Assembly: GCA_031969915.1 (NCBI GenBank)
Contig: DALYJJ010000165.1
Location: 1 to 12,477 of the forward strand
Direction: 5' to 3'
From: DALYJJ01 sp031969915
Lineage (GTDB): Bacteria > Acidobacteriota > Terriglobia > Bryobacterales > Bryobacteraceae
DNA length: 12,477 nucleotides
In this document: positions 1 through 7,115 of the stretch, in pieces
Layout: every line of letters starts with the position of its first letter
Numbering within the stretch: the first letter of the stretch is position 1
Program-made: the position numbers and the translations under genes
The notes under the pieces: model-generated
Databases searched by the model: none
Told to the model about the DNA's origin: nothing
What the model saw: the letters and a program-made list of their open reading frames with translations, nothing else

Positions 1-2626
1 ATTGGTACCGAAATCCGAGTTGCAGCCGCCGGGCAGGCAGTGTCGCGACCGCACGTCCAAAGAATGGCGATGTCAGTGCCCCGACATAGTTCTGGTAATT
101 CACGCGGTTGAGCAGATTGAATGCGTCGGCGCTGATCGTGGCCGACGGGCTCTTATCCCTTTTCGACGGCGCGAGTTTCGACGGCGCGAGCCGGAATTCG
201 CGGTACCACCGAACGTCAAGCCCGATCATGTTCGGGCCGCTTCCGGTGTTCCTCGTGACTCCCGCGGGCCGGTCAACTGCCATACCGTCCTGGTTGTCGT
301 CGCGGCCGGTTGTGATGTTGAAGGGCGGCGCGGTCAACATCGAGGCGGATACGCCGAAGTTGAGCCAACGATGTACCGATACGGTTCCCAGGAAGTTGAA
401 CTGGTGTCTGCGATCGGTATCGGCTCTGCCCCATTCTCCCGCGGGTGCGAAGCTCGAGGCGGGGAACCAATTGATGCCGCCCGTGTCGCTCATGGCCTTG
501 CCATAGACGTATTGCGCCATCCCGCTGACTCGGGGCGCAATGTCACCGCGGAGCGTGACCTCCAACGAGTTGCTCTCCAGCCTGCCGGCGGATTCGATGA
601 ACCGCAGTACGTTCCTCTCCGGTTCCGGCCGGCGCGCGAACGAAGGAGGCAGCGGCGCGTTGCCATCGCGGGAACGGAACTGCTGGACTCCGCGGGCGCC
701 AGTGTATCCGACGCTCAGCAGGCTGCGCTTTGAGAGCTGACGTTCGATGCTCGCCCCGAACTGGATGACTCCGGGCAGTTCCGCGCCTGTCTCCAGGCGA
801 TGAACGCTGGCCGGAAATCCGACTCCACCGAACGAGATGGGGTCCTGTGGAACGGCGGCGCCGCTCAGGACGTAGCGCCGCAAGCGCGCGCCGTCAAATC
901 GTAGGATGTCGAAGATCGGGCCAGGGCCGGATCGCTCGAAGAAGGAACCCGCCCCGGCTCGAAGAACCCACTTTCTCGACTTGCCGGGAGCATAGGCAAG
1001 CGCGAGACGGGGCTGAAGGTTGTTCCGGTCCCCGAAGTAGTTCTGCCAGTCGTAGCGAAAGCCGCCGGAGAGAGAGAGGCTGGGCCGGATCTGCCACTCG
1101 TCCTGAAAGAACGCGCCGAGATTCTTCTCGATGAAGACGATCCTGGGATCGCCGCGCTGCAACACGGCGGCGAACGGCAGCGCGGCTTGGACATCGGCCA
1201 ACGAGGCGTAAGAAAGAGTGCCGATGCGATTGGACTCGTCGCGAAGTCCGCGACGGCTCCAGTCCGGCACATTGAACCCGTACTTCAGCGTGTGGCGGCC
1301 GATGGTTTGGGTCAGCAGCCAGGAGATGGACGTGTGGAACTCAGTGCTGAGCCGGTCGGCCTGAGCGCCGCCGCCGGTGAAGGCGTCGGTCACGATGACC
1401 TTCGCGGCGTTCCGGTTGCTCCGGGTTGGCGACCAGTACCGGCCGAGCAAAATTCGAAACTGCGAAAGGAACCTGGGATTGACGAGCGCTCGATGGTTGA
1501 AGATGAACTCGTCCTCGCGAAACCGGTTCTGCGCCGCGGCCTCGCGCAGCGTGGTGCCTCCGGCGCCGAGGTTGTTCTGCCAACGGTCCTGAAAGTTCAC
1601 CTGCCAGAACGCCGCCTGATTCTCGTTCCACTGGCGGCTGATTCGCAGAGACGCGACCGAATTCACTTGCGGTGTCGGAACGTTGTCGTTCAGAGGACCG
1701 AACGGGGATTGCGCGAACACGACGGCGACGAGGTCGTCCTGCTCCCTGGCGCCGGAGAACAGGAACGAAGTGTTCCTGCTCCTGCCCACCGGGCCGAAGA
1801 GACTGCCCTCAAGGATCCGGCGCTGTTCCTGTGGACGCTGCACGGCCAGCGCCTCGCGCGCGTTGAGACGATAGTCGCGCACCAGGAAATTGAACGTTCC
1901 GTGATAACTGTCCGCGGAGGACTTGGTGATCACCTCGATCCGGCGGCGGCTCCATCGCGGATACTCGACCGTGTACGGGTTGTTGTTGATGCGAATTTCC
2001 TGGATCGCGGAGGCAGTGACGCCGACATTGCGCGACTCCATGCCGTCCACAACGATCGAGGTCCCCGCGTCGCCCGGCGTTCCGGGGTTCAGGAATCGGG
2101 CCAGCGCGTTCAGATAGTTGTTATCCAGAATGGGGAGGTTGTCGAGCATGGTGCGTTCGACGGAGATCGCGTCGGCGTTCTGGCCGGGCGCAACGGAAAC
2201 CTGCCGCTCCTGCTCTCGAACGTCAAGCTCGGCTTTCAGCAAGGCAAGCCTGAGATGGATGACCAATTCGCGTGCAGGCTGCCGGGCCACGCGGATCTGA
2301 CGGCGGATCGGATCAAAGCCCGCCACTGACATCGTCAGCTCGTACTCGCCAGGTGGAACGCGTTCGAACCGGAACTGCCCGCTCTCCGACGTGATCGCGG
2401 AGAGCTCGTTATCGCCCTGCCGCAGCGCGACGGCCACACCGCCAACGGGCGTCTCGGAGGGGTCCAGCAGGCGGCCGGTCACCGGCACCTGGGCGAACAG
2501 GGCGATCGGAAACACAATCGCGAAGGCAAGAGCGCGGATCATCGCGAGGCCTGCGTTCCGGGCAGTGAACGCCTTACTCAAGAGGCCTGCCATGCGCTTC
2601 TCGCCTTCCACCACCAGCAGACGCAT
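1..2626 (-). CDS. Oar-like TonB-dependent outer-membrane receptor (3' end just cut off)
   Basis: The reverse strand is open for 875 codons from ATG 2626 to the window edge, with the same reading frame confirmed at several internal positions. Residues 29-45 form a signal peptide (MIRALAFAIVF..., cleavage likely after ALFA). About 48-118 is a carboxypeptidase-regulatory-like fold (VTGRLLDPSETPVGGVAV, then FRFERVPPGEYELTMSVAGF). About 150-245 is plug-like (SIVVDGMESRN, EIRINNNPYTVEY, IEVITKSS). The rest is beta-barrel, with typical pieces such as LKYGFNV, AFFQDEWQI and ADAFNLLNRVNYQNY. The visible end, RRLQLGFRYQ, is the usual final strand of this family, so only a few residues and the stop are missing. 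By family knowledge these proteins sit in the outer membrane and depend on TonB; the substrate is unknown. The start is ambiguous: ATG 2626 has a GGTGAGG Shine-Dalgarno 4 nt upstream, while ATG 2542 begins the signal peptide proper. Confidence 0.9.
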   Translation of the reverse strand, partial: MRLLVVEGEKRMAGLLSKAFTARNAGLAMIRALAFAIVFPIALFAQVPVTGRLLDPSETPVGGVAVALRQGDNELSAITSESGQFRFERVPPGEYELTMSVAGFDPIRRQIRVARQPARELVIHLRLALLKAELDVREQERQVSVAPGQNADAISVERTMLDNLPILDNNYLNALARFLNPGTPGDAGTSIVVDGMESRNVGVTASAIQEIRINNNPYTVEYPRWSRRRIEVITKSSADSYHGTFNFLVRDYRLNAREALAVQRPQEQRRILEGSLFGPVGRSRNTSFLFSGAREQDDLVAVVFAQSPFGPLNDNVPTPQVNSVASLRISRQWNENQAAFWQVNFQDRWQNNLGAGGTTLREAAAQNRFREDEFIFNHRALVNPRFLSQFRILLGRYWSPTRSNRNAAKVIVTDAFTGGGAQADRLSTEFHTSISWLLTQTIGRHTLKYGFNVPDWSRRGLRDESNRIGTLSYASLADVQAALPFAAVLQRGDPRIVFIEKNLGAFFQDEWQIRPSLSLSGGFRYDWQNYFGDRNNLQPRLALAYAPGKSRKWVLRAGAGSFFERSGPGPIFDILRFDGARLRRYVLSGAAVPQDPISFGGVGFPASVHRLETGAELPGVIQFGASIERQLSKRSLLSVGYTGARGVQQFRSRDGNAPLPPSFARRPEPERNVLRFIESAGRLESNSLEVTLRGDIAPRVSGMAQYVYGKAMSDTGGINWFPASSFAPAGEWGRADTDRRHQFNFLGTVSVHRWLNFGVSASMLTAPPFNITTGRDDNQDGMAVDRPAGVTRNTGSGPNMIGLDVRWYREFRLAPSKLAPSKRDKSPSATISADAFNLLNRVNYQNYVGALTSPFFGRAVATLPARRLQLGFRYQ
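161..190. repeat. Perfect 15-bp tandem duplication inside the receptor gene
   Basis: The unit TTTCGACGGCGCGAG occurs twice head to tail (161-175 and 176-190). On the coding strand it gives LAPSK-LAPSK, a five-residue in-frame insertion in the last part of the barrel, shortly before the TISADAFNLLNRVNY strand. It probably lengthens a loop or turn and looks like recent slippage. Confidence 0.9.
2567..2626 (-). other. Response-regulator-like leader fused in frame to the receptor
   Basis: The first 20 codons read MRLLVVEGEKRMAGLL followed by SKAF. This closely resembles the N-terminus of OmpR-family response regulators (MRLLVVEDEKRMAxLLRKG), including the EDE acidic cluster, here EGE with one aspartate lost. 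The similarity stops abruptly before residue 29, the methionine that starts the receptor signal peptide. The stretch looks like a fossil of a receiver-domain gene, with its ribosome-binding site retained, joined to the receptor by deletion or recombination. The consensus is from family knowledge; the fusion history is inferred. Confidence 0.5.
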
Positions 2627-2649
2627 CTGTCCTCACCAATGTACCCATT

Positions 2650-2695
2650 GAATCTGAAAATCGTCTGGAGCGTGGGTTATGGAATTTTCAGACTC
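2650..2695. promoter_or_regulatory. Inverted repeat in the receptor/vapB divergent region
   Basis: TCTGAAAAT at 2653-2661 is matched by its exact reverse complement ATTTTCAGA at 2684-2692. Allowing one mismatch the arms extend to 12 bp (2650-2661 and 2684-2695). Arm centres are about 31 bp apart, near three helical turns, so two half-sites would lie on the same DNA face. It lies 24 bp upstream of the receptor start and about 70 bp before vapB, which suits an operator for a dimeric or looped regulator. The 22-nt loop makes a terminator unlikely, and there is no T-tract. Confidence 0.45.
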
Positions 2696-2737
2696 GGCGC
2701 GCACGGTGGAGGGATTCCCTTGAACGGGCGCCCATCG

Positions 2738-2757
2738 TGTAATACAGTTGGTAATAC
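2738..2757 (+). promoter_or_regulatory. Candidate vapBC operator/promoter repeats
   Basis: TGTAATACA (2738-2746) is a palindrome around a single central base, and its core GTAATAC recurs at 2751-2757, a 12-bp spacing. The cluster ends 9 bp before the vapB ATG and abuts its Shine-Dalgarno (GGAG, 2758-2761). Ribbon-helix-helix antitoxins typically repress their own operon by binding short repeated sites here, which suggests autoregulation; binding itself is inferred. Confidence 0.4.
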
Positions 2758-2766
2758 GGAGCTGGG

Positions 2767-3027
2767 ATGGCGATACGAACCGTACGACTCGACGACGAGG
2801 CCGAAGCCACGCTGCGGCACATTCGCGAGGCTACGGGGTGGCCGATTTCGGAAGCGCTAAAGCAGGGGCTCCGATCCCTGAAACAGCAGGTCCAGGACGC
2901 ATCGGGGCGACGCCCCTATGACCTTTACGAGCGGCTCGACCTCGGCCCGGGCGGATATGCGATCGCACCCTCTACGGAGACGCGGCGCGGCGTGGCAGCG
3001 GCACTTCGCAAGAAGCTGCGGAAATGA
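2767..3027 (+). CDS. vapB: Ribbon-helix-helix antitoxin of a VapBC pair
   Basis: This 86-residue protein is probably the antitoxin that neutralises the adjacent PIN-domain RNase and represses the operon. Residues 1-45 fit a ribbon-helix-helix DNA-binding unit: a short strand IRTVRLDDEA, then helices around ATLRHIREATG and ISEALKQGLRSL. The basic C-terminal tail (about 50-86, RPYDLYERLDLG then RRGVAAALRKKLRK) is the usual toxin-contacting part. A GGAG Shine-Dalgarno lies 5 nt before ATG 2767. The stop codon overlaps the vapC start as ATGA, implying translational coupling. The family assignment rests on the fold pattern and the neighbour rather than on strong sequence identity. Confidence 0.85.
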   Translation: MAIRTVRLDDEAEATLRHIREATGWPISEALKQGLRSLKQQVQDASGRRPYDLYERLDLGPGGYAIAPSTETRRGVAAALRKKLRK

Positions 3028-3455
3028 TTCTCGTCGATACGGGGCCCCTGGTCGCCCTCTTCGATCCCCTGGACGAGCAGCACAACCGGTGCCGACGGAC
3101 CCTGAAGGGGATCCGGGAGCCCATTCTGACCACAACGCCCGTGCTCACTGAGGCGTTTCACATGCTGGGACCCGCCAGCATCGGCTCCGATCGTTTGAGG
3201 GAGTTCGTAGAGGCCGGCGGGATGTCCGTGTGGTTCCTGGATCGGGCGTCGTTAACTCGGGCCTTCGAGCTCATGGAGCTATACGCGGATCATCCGATGG
3301 ACCTGGCCGACGCATCGCTCGTTGCCGCCGCCGAAGCGTTGGGTACCCGGCGAGTGTTCACGATCGATCGCAAGGACTTCGAGACGTATCGCGTGCGTCG
3401 CGGGCATCGCCATTACCCGCTGGAGATCGTCTCCTCGCCACAACCTCCCAAGTGA
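3024..3455 (+). CDS. vapC: PIN-domain ribonuclease toxin of a VapBC pair
   Basis: This 143-residue protein has the normal length and order of acidic residues for a VapC-type PIN nuclease: D5 in MILVDTGPLVALFD, E43 in PVLTEAFHML, D93/D96 in HPMDLADASLVAAAE, and D115 in RVFTIDRKDFETYR. These coordinate the divalent metal for single-stranded RNA cleavage in the family; known members cut tRNA or rRNA, but this target is not predictable. All catalytic positions are present, so the toxin should be active. The start is fixed by the 4-bp ATGA overlap with vapB. It converges with the permease gene 30 bp downstream, with no clear terminator between. Confidence 0.92.
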   Translation: MILVDTGPLVALFDPLDEQHNRCRRTLKGIREPILTTTPVLTEAFHMLGPASIGSDRLREFVEAGGMSVWFLDRASLTRAFELMELYADHPMDLADASLVAAAEALGTRRVFTIDRKDFETYRVRRGHRHYPLEIVSSPQPPK

Positions 3456-3485
3456 ACGTGCCTGCCCGGAACCCGCGGCGATGCC

Positions 3486-5948
3486 TTACTGTGCGCGGAG
3501 CACGCCGGCGGGATCCGTTCGAGCGGCGCGCCGCGCGGGACGGTAGGCGGCGAGCAGCGCAACCAGGGCCAGGATCGCGCTTGCGGCCGCGATGGCCGGC
3601 GCGTCCCACGGCTTCACGCCGTAGATCATGGACTCCAGGTGCCGGGAGAGCCCGGCGCTGCCTGTGACGCCGATGGCGATGCCGCACACGGTCAGGACCA
3701 GGCACTGGCGCACCACCATCCGAGCCAGCGCCGCGGGCGACGCGCCGAGAGCCGCCCGGATGCCGATCTCGCGCCGCCGCTGTTCCACGGAGAACGCGAT
3801 TACGCCGTAGATGCCCACCGCGGCCAGGGTCAGGGCGAGCGCGGCGAAGGCGGCCAGCAGCACGGTGTTGAAGTCGCTCTGCGCGGTGGATGCGCGCACC
3901 ACGTCCTCCATGGACCGGACCCGTCCCACGGCCAAGCCGCCGCTCGCCGACTGCAATTCGCGCCGCACCGCCCGCGCCATCCCATACGGCTCGCCCGCGG
4001 TTTTCACGGCCCACGTCAACGGCAGGATGCCGCTGTCGATGCGCGACATCCCATCGGGCACTTGCGCCTGCGGAATATACACGAGCGGCGCCGGCTCCTT
4101 GTTGAGCGCAATGTCCCGGACATCGGCCGCGATGCCTACGATGAGCCGGGGCGGCGCGGCGAACTCCGGGCCCATGTGCTTGTCGATCGTGATGCGCTCC
4201 CCGATGGGATCGCCCAGCGGCCAGTACTTCCGCGCCAGGGCCTCGCTGATCACGGCCACGCTCTGCGCGCCCGCGGTGTCGGCCTCCGTGAAGAACCGCC
4301 CGCGCTTGAGCGGAATGCCGAATACCGCGAGGAAGTGCGGGGAAGCCGGCCGCATCATGGTGCCGCCGTGTACGCGCTCGTTCTCCGGCAGCGCGCGCCC
4401 CTCGATGTTGAAGGTGGAGCCGAAGGCCAGTTCGACGGGCAGCGTCCAGGACGCCGCCGCCGCTACGACGCCGGGCAGAACGGTGGTCCGCTCCACGCCC
4501 TGCTTCACTAAACGCGCGATCTCGGCGGTGCCGGTGAAGCGGGTGCCCTGCAACGACATCTGCAGCGTCAGCACGCGCCCGGAATCGACGCCAGGATGCA
4601 CCTGGCGTAGCGCCGCGAAGGACCGCAGCATCACCCCGGCGCCCGCAACCAGAAGCACGGCCAGCGACACCTCGGCGACGACGAGCAGGGAACTGGTCCG
4701 CGAGAGTCCTCGCCCGGTGGCGCCGCGCGCCCCGCCCGATTGCATCGCAGGCGCAAGGTCGATGCGTGAAGCGCGGAGCGCCGGGGCAAGCCCGCACAGA
4801 ATGGTTGCGCCCATCGAAAGCGCGGCGGTGAAGGCGAACACGCGCCAATCGAGCGAGATGTCCACGGCCGGCATCGCCTCTTGCGGATGGAGCGCGAGCA
4901 GCCATCGCAAGCCGAACAAGCGCAAGCCGATTTCGCCAAGCGCGAGGCCGGCCGCGCCGCCGGCCGCGGCCAGCAGTGCGCACTCGGTGAGCAGTTGCGC
5001 GGCGATGCGTCCCCGGCTGCCGCCGAGCGCCGCCCGGACGGCCATCTCATGCCGGCGCACGGCGGCGCGCGCCAGCAGAAGATTCGCGACATTCGCGCAG
5101 GCGATGAGCAGAACGAAGCCCACCGCGGCGAGGAGCACCCAGAGCGCCGTGCGCACGTCGCCGCCGCGCATCTCCTGCAGCGGGCGCGCGGCGAAGCCGG
5201 CTCGCGGATTGATGGCCGGGTACTTGCGGCGGAACTCCTCGAACGTGAGTTTGAGCCGCGCGTTGGCCTGCTCCACGCTCACGCCTTCGCGCAGCCGTCC
5301 GATGGTGCGCAGATAGAAGGCGTGGGTTGCCGTGGCGAGGTTCGGTTGAAGGGGCAGGTAGATCTGCGCCGGCGGGTCCGTGCGAAAGCCCGCCCCCAGC
5401 ACGCCGGTGACGACGTGCGGTGCGCCGCCCAGGGAAATGGCTTTGCCCACGATGCGCGGGTCGCCCTGAAAGCGGCGCTGCCACAGGTGGTACGAGAGCA
5501 CCGCGAAGCGGCCGCCGTTGGGGCGATCTTCTTCGGCGGTGAACGTGCGACCGGCCGCCATGGGCGCCTGCAGGATTCGAAAGAAGCCCGCGCCGGTGTG
5601 GATGGCGGATACCTGCTCCGGCTCCGCGCCGCCCGTGAGGCTGATGCCCGGGCCGCCGAAATCGTAGGCCGCGACCTCTGCGAAGATGTCCTTCTCTTCG
5701 GTTAACGCGGCGACCACGGGAAGCGACAGCGTAATCCCTCTGGCGTCCTGGCCTTCGGCGTCCTGGTAAGTGAACAGCAACTGCACGATACGGCCCGCGC
5801 CGGGGTACGGAAGCGGCTGGAGCAGGAGGGCGTTGACGAGCGAGAAGATGGCCGTGTTGGCGCCGATGGCGAGCGCGAGCGTGGCCACCGCCGTCAGCGT
5901 CAGGCCACGGTTCCTGAGCAGGCCGCGGAGCGCGATTCGTGCGATCAT
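3486..5948 (-). CDS. ADOP-type duplicated MacB/FtsX permease
   Basis: This 820-residue inner-membrane protein has two MacB-type halves. TM1 is at about 18-40 (LALAIGANTAIFSLVNALLL, the acidobacterial signature), followed by a periplasmic MacB-like domain about 50-240 and TMs near 268-294, 317-345, 367-390 and 418-441. A second periplasmic domain spans about 460-660, with TMs near 694-720, 743-763 and 783-802. The FtsX motif RRREIGIRAALGAS occurs at about 725-737, with a degenerate copy RRHEMAVRAALGGS at 298-311. FtsX-family permeases need an ABC ATPase; none is present here, as usual for these orphan permeases. The substrate is unknown. The N-terminal cytoplasmic extension many ADOPs carry before TM1 is absent, and no PadR-type regulator gene adjoins. 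The start has GGAGG 6 nt upstream. Confidence 0.93.
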   Translation of the reverse strand: MIARIALRGLLRNRGLTLTAVATLALAIGANTAIFSLVNALLLQPLPYPGAGRIVQLLFTYQDAEGQDARGITLSLPVVAALTEEKDIFAEVAAYDFGGPGISLTGGAEPEQVSAIHTGAGFFRILQAPMAAGRTFTAEEDRPNGGRFAVLSYHLWQRRFQGDPRIVGKAISLGGAPHVVTGVLGAGFRTDPPAQIYLPLQPNLATATHAFYLRTIGRLREGVSVEQANARLKLTFEEFRRKYPAINPRAGFAARPLQEMRGGDVRTALWVLLAAVGFVLLIACANVANLLLARAAVRRHEMAVRAALGGSRGRIAAQLLTECALLAAAGGAAGLALGEIGLRLFGLRWLLALHPQEAMPAVDISLDWRVFAFTAALSMGATILCGLAPALRASRIDLAPAMQSGGARGATGRGLSRTSSLLVVAEVSLAVLLVAGAGVMLRSFAALRQVHPGVDSGRVLTLQMSLQGTRFTGTAEIARLVKQGVERTTVLPGVVAAAASWTLPVELAFGSTFNIEGRALPENERVHGGTMMRPASPHFLAVFGIPLKRGRFFTEADTAGAQSVAVISEALARKYWPLGDPIGERITIDKHMGPEFAAPPRLIVGIAADVRDIALNKEPAPLVYIPQAQVPDGMSRIDSGILPLTWAVKTAGEPYGMARAVRRELQSASGGLAVGRVRSMEDVVRASTAQSDFNTVLLAAFAALALTLAAVGIYGVIAFSVEQRRREIGIRAALGASPAALARMVVRQCLVLTVCGIAIGVTGSAGLSRHLESMIYGVKPWDAPAIAAASAILALVALLAAYRPARRAARTDPAGVLRAQ

Positions 5949-5954
5949 CGTGGT

Positions 5955-5980
5955 CCTCCGAAGCCGCTTTCAGTGTATCA
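5955..5980 (-). promoter_or_regulatory. Candidate promoter -10 and Shine-Dalgarno of the permease gene
   Basis: On the minus strand TGATACACT (5972-5980) is an extended -10 (TGn followed by TACACT, 4 of 6 matches to TATAAT). It is followed 12 bp later by GGAGG (5955-5959), placed 6 nt before ATG 5948. No convincing -35 was found, which fits an extended -10 promoter. The Shine-Dalgarno is strong; the promoter is tentative. Confidence 0.45.
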
Positions 5981-6026
5981 GCGGCGAGCCGGGCGGCCGA
6001 CAGATCGGGTCTCGCAAAAGCCGGTC

Positions 6027-6035
6027 TGTTAGAAT
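6027..6035 (+). promoter_or_regulatory. Candidate extended -10 for the 255-residue protein gene
   Basis: TGTTAGAAT is TGn plus TAGAAT, matching 5 of 6 positions of the -10 consensus, and ends 15 bp before ATG 6051. No -35 is evident. Transcription would start about 7-10 nt ahead of the ATG, and no Shine-Dalgarno is present, so the mRNA would be nearly leaderless. Confidence 0.4.
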
Positions 6036-6050
6036 GGCCAATACACCTCG

Positions 6051-6818
6051 ATGTCTTCCCAGAGCGATCTTGCGCGGCTCCGCCTCGCGGACTTTGTCGA
6101 ACGTTTCCGCGGCCAGATGATCCCGCTGAGCGGCAAGTTCGCCTATTTTCCGGCCAGTTTGCCCCTGACCGGTGAGGACATCGATGAGTACCTTCAGGAG
6201 CCGATTGCCGCGCTGCCGCCTGCCATGGTGGCCGAACTACCTCCGGTCAACCTGCTGTTGGCGCCTCATCTGGAGCGAAACGGCGGCAAGGGCCAGAAGG
6301 CGGGGGATGCCTACATTACGGCCGAGCGCCCGGCGGAGTCGAAGGCGGTGTTCTCGGCCGAACTGATGCGTGGGGGCGAGAGTTTCCTGGCCTTCGCGAT
6401 TCAGGAGCAGGAAGTCGCCGACTACCATTACCGCTTTTACCATGGCTTAGCCAAGCTGATCTCCCAACGCTGGAATGGCGAATCCCAGATGGCATATTCC
6501 AAGCTGCTGCGCGAGGAGCTATGCGCGGGCGTGCACGGCGAGGTGGATGAACAGAGCTGGCACCTGAAGCAAGGTCTGGTGCGCCGCCAGGTGAACCTGC
6601 GCCGCGAAACCAAGGGCTTCCAGGAGTATGCGGTGAGCAGCTTCATCGACACGCTGACGCTGTATTTGCATGGGATCTGCTGCGATATCGACGTGGAAAC
6701 GGGCCCGAGGCAACTGCCCAGCCGCTACCTCCGCCGCCGGCTGGATCTACTCTACGGGCTCTACCCGCCGCCAGCGGGATACGCCGTATTCCCGGAAGAC
6801 CTGAGCCCGCCGAAGTAA
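6051..6818 (+). CDS. Conserved-looking hypothetical protein, 255 residues
   Basis: I do not recognise this family. The product is soluble by appearance, with no signal peptide or membrane segment, and mixes acidic and basic helical stretches. Distinctive pieces are an N-terminal helix with RLADFVERFRGQMIPLSGKF (11-30), a proline-rich segment at 52-66, the aromatic cluster VADYHYRFYHGLAK (122-135), a C-terminal helix FIDTLTLYLHGICCDIDVE (198-216) with adjacent cysteines 210-211, and a final YLRRRLDLLYGLYPPPAGYAVFP (226-248). No catalytic motif such as HExxH or a Walker box is visible. The frame is the only long one here and codon use resembles the neighbours. It is divergent from the permease and co-oriented with the sigma-kinase genes further on, so a role linked to either is possible but unproven. 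Confidence 0.8.
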   Translation: MSSQSDLARLRLADFVERFRGQMIPLSGKFAYFPASLPLTGEDIDEYLQEPIAALPPAMVAELPPVNLLLAPHLERNGGKGQKAGDAYITAERPAESKAVFSAELMRGGESFLAFAIQEQEVADYHYRFYHGLAKLISQRWNGESQMAYSKLLREELCAGVHGEVDEQSWHLKQGLVRRQVNLRRETKGFQEYAVSSFIDTLTLYLHGICCDIDVETGPRQLPSRYLRRRLDLLYGLYPPPAGYAVFPEDLSPPK

Positions 6819-6905
6819 GGGAGATTACCCCAGTACCTAAGCTGTCCACAGGCTATGTGGAACCCCACTTGCTGGACGAAGATCAGGGTGAGTGGGAGAG
6901 CGACG

Positions 6906-7037
6906 ATGCTAATTTCGGCTTTGGTGGCAGCGCTCCTGGTTTTCGCCTTGTTTTTGGCGGCTCTGACGTCATCGCCTAAGCCGGATGTGTCTGGCGAGGC
7001 GGGTGGCCCGGCGAAGGCTGGTGCGGGCCAGGAATGA
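6906..7037 (+). CDS. Possible small single-pass membrane protein, 43 residues
   Basis: An ATG at 6906, preceded by GGGAG about 8 nt upstream, opens a 43-codon frame. It has one strongly hydrophobic segment at residues 2-21 (MLISALVAALLVFALFLAAL) and a short polar, glycine- and proline-rich tail. An in-frame ATG at 6855 would add 17 residues, but it overlaps a hairpin and lacks a Shine-Dalgarno. The properties fit a small membrane protein; function is unknown. Third-position GC is lower than in nearby genes, so it could also be a chance frame. Confidence 0.42.
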   Translation: MLISALVAALLVFALFLAALTSSPKPDVSGEAGGPAKAGAGQE

Positions 7038-7079
7038 CACGTAGCGGGGAATAGATAGACAATGGAGATGGGTGGCCGG

Positions 7080-7115
7080 CGCGGCTAGCCGCGGGACGCG
7101 TCAACCGGCCGGTTG
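7080..7115. promoter_or_regulatory. Three consecutive palindromes upstream of the sigma factor
   Basis: Perfect palindromes follow one another: CGCGGCTAGCCGCG (7080-7093, 14 bp), GACGCGTC (7095-7102, 8 bp) and CAACCGGCCGGTTG (7102-7115, 14 bp). In addition CGCGTC (7097-7102) pairs with GACGCG (7123-7128) around the third. They lie in the 145-bp non-coding leader before the sigma factor gene. Dyads without spacers suggest dimeric protein sites rather than a terminator, and no T-tract follows. GC-rich sequence makes short palindromes more likely by chance, but three in 36 bp stand out. Confidence 0.45.

Noticed and set aside
1187..2329. Long plus-strand open frame opposite the receptor gene
   Set aside because: It is antisense to a well-supported receptor with family motifs along its length; the predicted protein has no domain-like pattern, and such frames are expected in GC-rich DNA.
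3456..3485. Terminator between vapC and the permease gene
   Set aside because: The 30-bp convergent gap holds no convincing stem-loop or T-tract.
4940..4980. GC-rich imperfect palindromes (GGCCGGCC, CCGGCCGCGGCC)
   Set aside because: They lie inside the permease gene and encode an Ala/Gly-rich membrane helix; codon bias explains them.
3811..5316. 501-codon plus-strand frame opposite the permease
   Set aside because: Its composition is dominated by Arg, Ser, Ala and Pro typical of shadow frames, and the opposite strand encodes a complete ADOP permease.
6845..6861. Hairpin TCCACA-GGCTA-TGTGGA after the 255-residue gene, also resembling a DnaA box
   Set aside because: The stem is only 6 bp with no T-tract, so it is a poor terminator; the CTGTCCACA half is a single imperfect DnaA-box match with no cluster or origin genes nearby.
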